NCBI GenBank assembly: GCA_022837245.1 | Contig: JALHHX010000007.1 | Location: 1-38,428, forward strand | Reading direction: 5' to 3' | DNA from: Lentisphaerota bacterium | Lineage (GTDB): Bacteria > Verrucomicrobiota > Kiritimatiellia > RFP12 > UBA3636 | DNA length: 38,428 nucleotides | Position numbers and translations under genes: made by a program | Shown here: one piece after another, positions 34,801 to 38,428 of the stretch | How positions within the stretch are numbered: position 1 is the first letter of the stretch | Layout of the letters: each line of letters starts with the position of its first letter | The notes under the pieces: generated by a model | The model's database searches: none | What the model saw: only the letters and a program-made list of their open reading frames with translations | What the model was told of the DNA's origin: nothing

Positions 34801-35913
34801 TCCGGGAGTAACTGAAAGCGCATCACTATACGACTGGAACACGTCATTTGAGATCATGTTCACGTAACTCGCGTTTATCCAATCGGACGAATGCGCCTTG
34901 GCGGAGACACGCACCTCGTCCATCGTGCCGTTGAAGGCATAGACGTATCCCTTGCCAAGCGTCATTCTCCTGGTAGATGCCTTCGCAGGGTTGACTGTGC
35001 TCGAAATCGAGGAGACCTGCTTGCCGTTTATGTACCAACGCAATGCCGCGGGGCTCGAAAGGTCTCGGACATGCGCCACGTGCATCCAGTTGCCAACCGG
35101 CACCGTGCCCGCCGGCGCGCCATGCTCTTGATAAGGGCTCGCGTCTGAACCGGCAGTTCCGTGGTAAAAATTGATGCGCCCGTCTGTTTCAACCACAATC
35201 GTCCCCTCGCCTCCGTAGGCTTTGTTTATCGGGTTGCGGCGCTGGGAACGGTTGTCGACCTTGATCCACATCTCCATTGTCTGTGATCCGGTTACGGAGA
35301 CGTTGCCGCAGTCTATGCCCCCACTTGTCGGGTAGGCGCTGCCGGCGCCCGTGAAAAAGTCGGCTTCTCCAATCAACCCGCCAGTGGTGGCCGCCACGCC
35401 CGTGGCGTCAAGCGTGGCAGTGAAGCCGTTGCAGGAGGAGTCGGCCCGGGTTGTCCCCTCGCCTCCCAAATGCCATACGGCCTCGTAGCCTTCGCCCCAT
35501 ACCACGCCGTTGGTCGTATAATCGGGAGCCTCCGCGAATGGCGCATTCCAATATGCCCATATGGACGTGCCGGTTCCTTCGAGTTCAGGGACTTGCACCC
35601 ATACGTATGAAGCGCCATCCGGATTCCACGTGTCGATTTCGTACGGCAGCTCGACCGTGCCAGAGGAGTCAGAAAAACGCAGATCGACACATCCCGGCTC
35701 AAACAGAGCGTAATCGAATCCGTAGACCGTGTTGGTCCCCAGCACGACGAGCGCCGGGAAGTTGGTGAGCGTCTCGACTCCCGTGTAGCCTGAGAACGTG
35801 ATCTCTGCCTTCTTACCCCACGAATCGAAATTCGCCGCATTGAGCGATGTGGTTGCGGACAGTAGAAGTAATCCGCATATTATTGACGATGCTTGGTTCA
35901 GTTTGCTTTCCAT
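31900..35913 (-). CDS. Secreted multidomain surface protein: DUF2341, LamG, Calx-beta, two beta-helix modules
   Basis: A 1337-residue exported protein. I chose the ATG at 35913 because GGAG lies 7 nt upstream and it begins a signal peptide ending SLNAA; the frame is open further to 35994. In order: DUF2341-like region (about 30-140), LamG/concanavalin-like domain (about 190-370, with MEMWIKV and MDEVRVS), FN3-like domain (about 390-475), Calx-beta (about 480-590, FTVTRPG.., GVDFVALSGTV), then two right-handed beta-helix modules, each opened by a V(Y/H)V(S/A)xxG motif. The C-terminus has the choice-of-anchor-type CVNAGVNQ..DIGAYEW block and ends EPPGATLIIIK. Likely attached to or released from the cell surface to bind glycans. 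An IS lies just upstream of its ribosome-binding site. Confidence 0.82.
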   Translation of the reverse strand: MESKLNQASSIICGLLLLSATTSLNAANFDSWGKKAEITFSGYTGVETLTNFPALVVLGTNTVYGFDYALFEPGCVDLRFSDSSGTVELPYEIDTWNPDGASYVWVQVPELEGTGTSIWAYWNAPFAEAPDYTTNGVVWGEGYEAVWHLGGEGTTRADSSCNGFTATLDATGVAATTGGLIGEADFFTGAGSAYPTSGGIDCGNVSVTGSQTMEMWIKVDNRSQRRNPINKAYGGEGTIVVETDGRINFYHGTAGSDASPYQEHGAPAGTVPVGNWMHVAHVRDLSSPAALRWYINGKQVSSISSTVNPAKASTRRMTLGKGYVYAFNGTMDEVRVSAKAHSSDWINASYVNMISNDVFQSYSDALSVTPGLAGIAMDGATNITASSAWLNGNLVSTGDTATAVTAYWGTTDWSTNASNWANSITLAAPQPEGAFSVQATSLAADSTYYYTFSASNDTGVAWTRVKNFITGDIGISVSDNADEATLSPGTFTVTRPGTATNEALVVTYTQTGGTAVSGVDFVALSGTVTIPAGADAANIIVTPLKNHAVMADTTLELTLTAATAILGASTSATMTIANQALLSNVYVSQTGSNGDGLSWATALTSPQAALDIVAANGTIHFAGGQTFSLSAALIWPPRDGISLVGGYAASGDAPGANDPYKWPTILQPASGAAVRVLDIDSVNGATLENLTFSNGSPTSTYSTYGGAVYATAVSGLAVNNCRFTRNKAVGTVGYGGGLAAVGSSGVVTNCVFVGNFAATTTGHMVECRGGALYLSGGAWTLRDVLCRGNFTARGSGGAPNNTYDSVGGIFLGGSGASFNARNLLVANCDGGGIRVDAGGATLDNVTVSGCDPNGISVASGAAANTTIRNSLIFGNGDDLYGSMPTLHYNIIGDGTGAGVDGNLTGDPGVAFPTFYLEADSLALNSGTGTVTEAKLDGTTVLASGVVDSGTVSRGYHFPEGVVWDSVLHVAPGGTGDGSSPASPLGSITAAFAQGGARTQVHVAAGTYDKTTETFPFVFTGRAVQILGTNASETVIDATGSSKRVIEALDAPFGDNRISGVTLRGGTAGTGGGAVIVDSSTLSIQDTVIRNNRANVPDYNVTLGGGGLYAFGASLLVDKVQFIDNVAANTAGHVDGRAGGLETCSGVTLRMSDSVFSGNIARKSGGTSYSLYEGGGVWLGSGNSQLRNLLITDNIGGGVRVAGGLSVIENLTVVTNNAMGIQIDSGAASKCAIRNSIVYGNTVTNIAGTVPAVFVNNCTGDGLLVDINGNISADPLFVDAANDDYRLATDSPCVNAGVNQPWMAGANDLAGLRRVMAGSVDIGAYEWEPPGATLIIIK

Positions 35914-35943
35914 TACACGTCTCCGTTTATTGTTGTTTACTTC

Positions 35944-35959
35944 GAGGCTCTTGCAAAAC
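35944..35959 (+). repeat. Left terminal inverted repeat of the IS
   Basis: GAGGCTCTTGCAAAAC, an exact reverse complement of 37510-37525. The preceding CTTC is the target-site duplicate. Confidence 0.9.
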
Positions 35960-36208
35960 CCCACGGGATACGAGTTTTTTCGCCTTCCGAACAACTTTGC
36001 ATAAGCCCCCCCTTAGTTTTCTTCATATGGCAAATGGCACCGTGCCACGCCTTTTTCCAACGAAGACCAATCTAGCACTTCGCATTGGCTTTGTCAAACA
36101 GAATTTTGCGGGAAACTAAAATAGTCATAGACTTCTGCAGCTCAATGTGTTACATTCATATTGCACCTTGAAGAACCGGGTGCGTGAACATGCAAAGGAG
36201 GACTCGCA

Positions 36209-37327
36209 ATGCAAGGCAAGGAGCAGAAAGCCCCGCTGGGGGCGTTGTGGAACAGCATCCAGTCATGGCTATTTCCGGAACTGGAGGACGAACTCGGGGA
36301 ACTGAGCAAAAAACACCGCCTGTTCATCGCCGTCTGCGAAATGAGTTCCCCGGACGAGCACATGGGCCGATACCGCTGGTGCGGAATCGGATGCCCGCCG
36401 CACGGGCGGCTGGCGATGTTCAAGGCGTTTGTGGCAAAGGCCGTGTGGAACTTCGGCACAACGAGAATGCTGCTCGATGCCATCCTCCACCAACCAACGC
36501 TGCGGCGGCTGTGCGGATGGGAGAGCGTCGGCGAAGTCCCGTCTGAGTCCACCTTCTCGCGCGCCTTCGCCGAGTTCTCCGCCGACGGCTTGGCCCAGAA
36601 AGTCCACGGGGTGATGGTGAAGCGTCTCCACGGCGACAAGCTCGTAGGCCATGTAAGCCGCGACTCCACGGCAATCCACGCCCGCGAGAAGGCCGCGCAC
36701 AAACCCGCGGAAGGCGAGGTGCCGAAGCAGCCGCGGCGACGGGGGCGGCGCAGGCGCTCCGACCCGCCCGCGACGCCCCCCGAGCCGACGCGCCTGCAGC
36801 GCCAGCTCGGGCGCGGCCTGCACGAGAACATCGAGGAGCTGCCGAGCGCCTGCAGCTGGGGCTGCAAGCGCAACAGCCGGGGCAGGACGGAATACTGGCG
36901 CGGGTACAAGGCGCATCTGGACGTGGCGGACGGCGACATACCCATAAGCTTCATCCTCTCCGCCGCGAGCATGCACGACAGCCAGGCGGCCATCCCGCTG
37001 GCGCAGATGAGTGCAGAGCGCATAGTCAACCTCTACGACCTTGCCGACGCAGCCTACGACGCCCGCGAGATCCGCCAGATGTCGGAGCGGCTCGGCCACG
37101 TCGCTCTTATCGACCGCAACGCCCGCCGCGCACAGCCGGAGGGCTTCTCCCCCGCCGAGGCCGTCCGCTACAGGGAGCGCAATTCGGTCGAGCGGGTAAA
37201 CTCCCATCTGCACGACGAGCACGGCGGGCGCCATGTCCGGGTGCGCGGCGCGGCCAAGGTCGCGGCGCATCTATCGTTCGGCCTGCTTGTGATAGCGGCC
37301 GAGCAGATGCTCAGAATGCTCCTGTAG
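36209..37327 (+). CDS. Transposase with DUF772-type N-terminus and DDE domain
   Basis: A 372-residue DDE transposase. The N-terminal DUF772-like helical domain (about 60-145: MFKAFVAKAVWNFGTTRMLLD, then CGWESVGEVPSESTFSRAF) binds the terminal repeats in related elements. The RNase H-like part has D152 in SRDSTAIHARE, D280 in LADAAYDARE and E328 in YRERNSVERVNS, the YREK-like signature of the IS4 group. A very Arg/Pro-rich insertion (about 172-192) separates the first Asp from the rest. AAAGGAGG 6 nt upstream of ATG is a strong ribosome-binding site. All three catalytic residues are present and the frame is unbroken, so it is probably active. Confidence 0.87.
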   Translation: MQGKEQKAPLGALWNSIQSWLFPELEDELGELSKKHRLFIAVCEMSSPDEHMGRYRWCGIGCPPHGRLAMFKAFVAKAVWNFGTTRMLLDAILHQPTLRRLCGWESVGEVPSESTFSRAFAEFSADGLAQKVHGVMVKRLHGDKLVGHVSRDSTAIHAREKAAHKPAEGEVPKQPRRRGRRRRSDPPATPPEPTRLQRQLGRGLHENIEELPSACSWGCKRNSRGRTEYWRGYKAHLDVADGDIPISFILSAASMHDSQAAIPLAQMSAERIVNLYDLADAAYDAREIRQMSERLGHVALIDRNARRAQPEGFSPAEAVRYRERNSVERVNSHLHDEHGGRHVRVRGAAKVAAHLSFGLLVIAAEQMLRMLL

Positions 37328-37509
37328 CGGTCGGCAAGCCCGCCAAGACGCTCACCCGGGTCCGTCCGCCGGACGGGATTGACGGAGTTTGCCCCGAAAA
37401 GGTATTTCGCGCCCCAACTTGCGCGCTGGTTTCCCGTATTGGACAGTTTCGCGACCATGAAGCCTGAAAACGACCCAGCACAAACGTCTTTCGGAACTTT
37501 CCACGCAAC

Positions 37510-37525
37510 GTTTTGCAAGAGCCTC
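37510..37525 (-). repeat. Right terminal inverted repeat of the IS
   Basis: GTTTTGCAAGAGCCTC on the plus strand, the exact reverse complement of the left end, followed by the CTTC duplicate at 37526-37529. Confidence 0.9.
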
Positions 37526-37529
37526 CTTC

Positions 37530-37878
37530 GAATATGGCAATCGTTGCAAGGCGAAGCGCTCGGTTTGCGATGTTAATTGCGAGTCTGAAACCCAAAATCG
37601 ACCGGGACACACCTCCCCTTTCATGCACCATTGTAGAATACGTCAACCATAAAATCTTCCTGTTTTTTAAGGCAATTTATCCCATTTCTTCAGGTTTTGG
37701 TGAGAATTCAGGGTACAGGGGTACGGTCAAGGGAATAGTGGAATAGTCATCGCCAAACGCATAATTACCCATCTTACAGACTCATGCGTTGTAGCTGGAA
37801 GCCTGCGGGCAAGAGCCTGCCCACAGGAAGATGGTAAAAGGCTTCTCGTACCCAGTGTAGCTGTCCACTGATCACTGG
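37530..37878. other. Non-coding region between the IS and the last gene, with a hairpin and short repeated words
   Basis: About 350 bp with no convincing gene. Before the IS arrived, part of it would have been the upstream region of the beta-helix gene, reading on the minus strand. GGAATAGT occurs twice in tandem near 37732-37747. A hairpin at 37802-37827 pairs CCTG-C-GGGCA with TGCCC-A-CAGG around AGAGCC. It lies 51 bp past the stop of the minus-strand gene at 37879, but no T-run follows, so it resembles a dispersed palindromic element more than a terminator. Confidence 0.5.
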
Positions 37879-38428
37879 CTACCGCACGATGATCAACGAC
37901 CCCCCGCGCCAAATTATCTGCCCGCCATCGTAAACAACCCATGCCGCGTCGCCCCAGTCGGGATGCCAGTAGCTGTTGACTTTCAGCGTATGGCCGTTGA
38001 GGATCAACTGGGGCATGGTGGCGGTTCCACCGGCCATGAACAGGTCGCCTACTTCAAGGTCTGCGGAAAGGCCGACGCGCCCGCGCTCCTCTATGCGCAG
38101 CGTGGCATCCTCCAGCTCGTTTGGCACGGCAAAACCCGCCGCAGGAAGCTCGCAGTAGGTGTTGGTGCCGGCGAGATTGGTCCCTGGATCCCATGTAGAT
38201 GATGCGTATACCGTCACGGTTCCCGCTCCGTCCCCCGAATTCGCATAGTGTCGGCAGATTGTGCCTGGAGCGGAATAACGATTCTGATTGCTGTACCCGC
38301 CTTTGGCTTCCACAATCAACCCTGGTAGTCCCGAACCGATCAGTTCAACCATGGAAATTCTTCCACCGCCACCCGGACCAACTAGGCCATCGGAGCCGTT
38401 GACGCTTATTTTGCCATCACCGGCGAAG
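37879..38428 (-). CDS. C-terminal part of a Gly-rich secreted surface protein (incomplete)
   Basis: The frame is open to the window edge, so the gene starts outside; 182 complete residues are visible. The visible part begins FAGDGKISVNGSDG and contains LVGPGGGGRISM, a Gly-rich repeat like those of autotransporter-type or LamG-associated passengers. A beta-rich stretch (LRIEERGRVGLSADLEVGDL, then LILNGHTLKV) suggests a beta-helix or beta-sandwich end. It finishes with VVYDGGQIIWRGGSLIIVR. The tail is similar to that of the beta-helix protein 6 kb away (ATLIIIK). No outer-membrane barrel is present after the passenger. Function unknown; likely surface or extracellular. Confidence 0.65.
   Translation of the reverse strand, partial: FAGDGKISVNGSDGLVGPGGGGRISMVELIGSGLPGLIVEAKGGYSNQNRYSAPGTICRHYANSGDGAGTVTVYASSTWDPGTNLAGTNTYCELPAAGFAVPNELEDATLRIEERGRVGLSADLEVGDLFMAGGTATMPQLILNGHTLKVNSYWHPDWGDAAWVVYDGGQIIWRGGSLIIVR

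Larger units (their letters stand above)
35944..37525 (+). mobile_element. Intact insertion sequence, IS4/IS5/IS1182-like, 1582 bp
   Basis: Perfect 16-bp terminal inverted repeats, GAGGCTCTTGCAAAAC at 35944-35959 and its complement at 37510-37525, are flanked by the direct repeat CTTC (35940-35943 and 37526-37529), a 4-bp target duplication. One transposase gene lies inside with an uninterrupted frame. About 250 bp of non-coding DNA precedes it. The 180 bp after it hold a hairpin with stem CCGTCC/GGACGG (37362-37376) without a T-run. Perfect ends and an intact duplication indicate recent insertion. It sits 30 bp upstream of the start of the beta-helix protein gene, in the opposite orientation. 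Confidence 0.88.

Noticed and set aside
31860..35943. Composite transposon carrying the beta-helix gene between two IS ends
   Set aside because: The right flank of the IS5 element has GCCTCTTCGAAT, similar to the right flank of the other IS, but there is no second terminal repeat of the same element, and the two ISs are unrelated.
1..38428. tRNA, rRNA or riboswitch genes
   Set aside because: I looked in the intergenic gaps for cloverleaf ends, GTTC-type T-loops and known riboswitch cores and saw none. A covariance-model scan would settle this.

Overview
The window looks like a chromosomal segment of an anaerobic PVC-superphylum bacterium, most likely of the Kiritimatiellota/Lentisphaerota type. 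This is an inference from gene content: a DUF4838 protein, GH20-like and GH42-like enzymes, a secretin operon next to giant secreted glycoside hydrolases, LamG/beta-helix proteins, and the GGGtGRT/NifU-like pair with a PFL-activase homologue. No rRNA, tRNA or phage genes were seen.

Left part (1-7010, plus strand): two GH20-like enzymes without signal peptides are tightly coupled to a PfkA-type and a PfkB-type phosphofructokinase. The PfkB gene overlaps the previous gene by ATGA. A clear sigma-70 promoter then precedes tpiA and secG. This looks like intracellular amino-sugar or oligosaccharide cleavage feeding glycolysis. After secG come two copies of a 72-bp hairpin-bearing repeat. The minus-strand pair rnhC (RNase HIII) and a YggT-like membrane protein follow, divergent from fusA (EF-G).

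Middle part (11158-26584): a minus-strand unit encodes a GspL/PilM-PilN-like fusion, a GspM/PilO-like protein, a GspD/PilQ-like secretin and a DUF4838 glycosidase-like protein. The DUF4838 gene runs 38 bp into the convergent end of fusA. Divergent from this unit are two paralogous secreted proteins of about 1100 residues, each with a CBM9-like N-terminus and a GH42-like TIM barrel. They flank a NAGPA-type phosphodiester glycosidase. The locus ends at a perfect 15-bp-stem bidirectional terminator. A reasonable model is a glycan-degradation locus beside part of the machinery that could export its products.

Right part (26615-30834): dnaB on the minus strand, a lone PFL-activating-enzyme homologue on the plus strand, and a minus-strand operon of a NifU-like scaffold and a GGGtGRT protein. 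The function of that pair is not known to me.

Far right (30881-38428) is accessory DNA. It holds a 28-bp tandem repeat, a decayed 853-bp IS5-family element flanked by TA, a 1337-residue secreted LamG/Calx-beta/beta-helix protein, an apparently intact 1582-bp IS with 16-bp terminal repeats and a CTTC target duplication inserted just upstream of that gene, and the C-terminal end of a second Gly-rich surface protein. The two surface proteins end in similar short tails (ATLIIIK and GSLIIVR).
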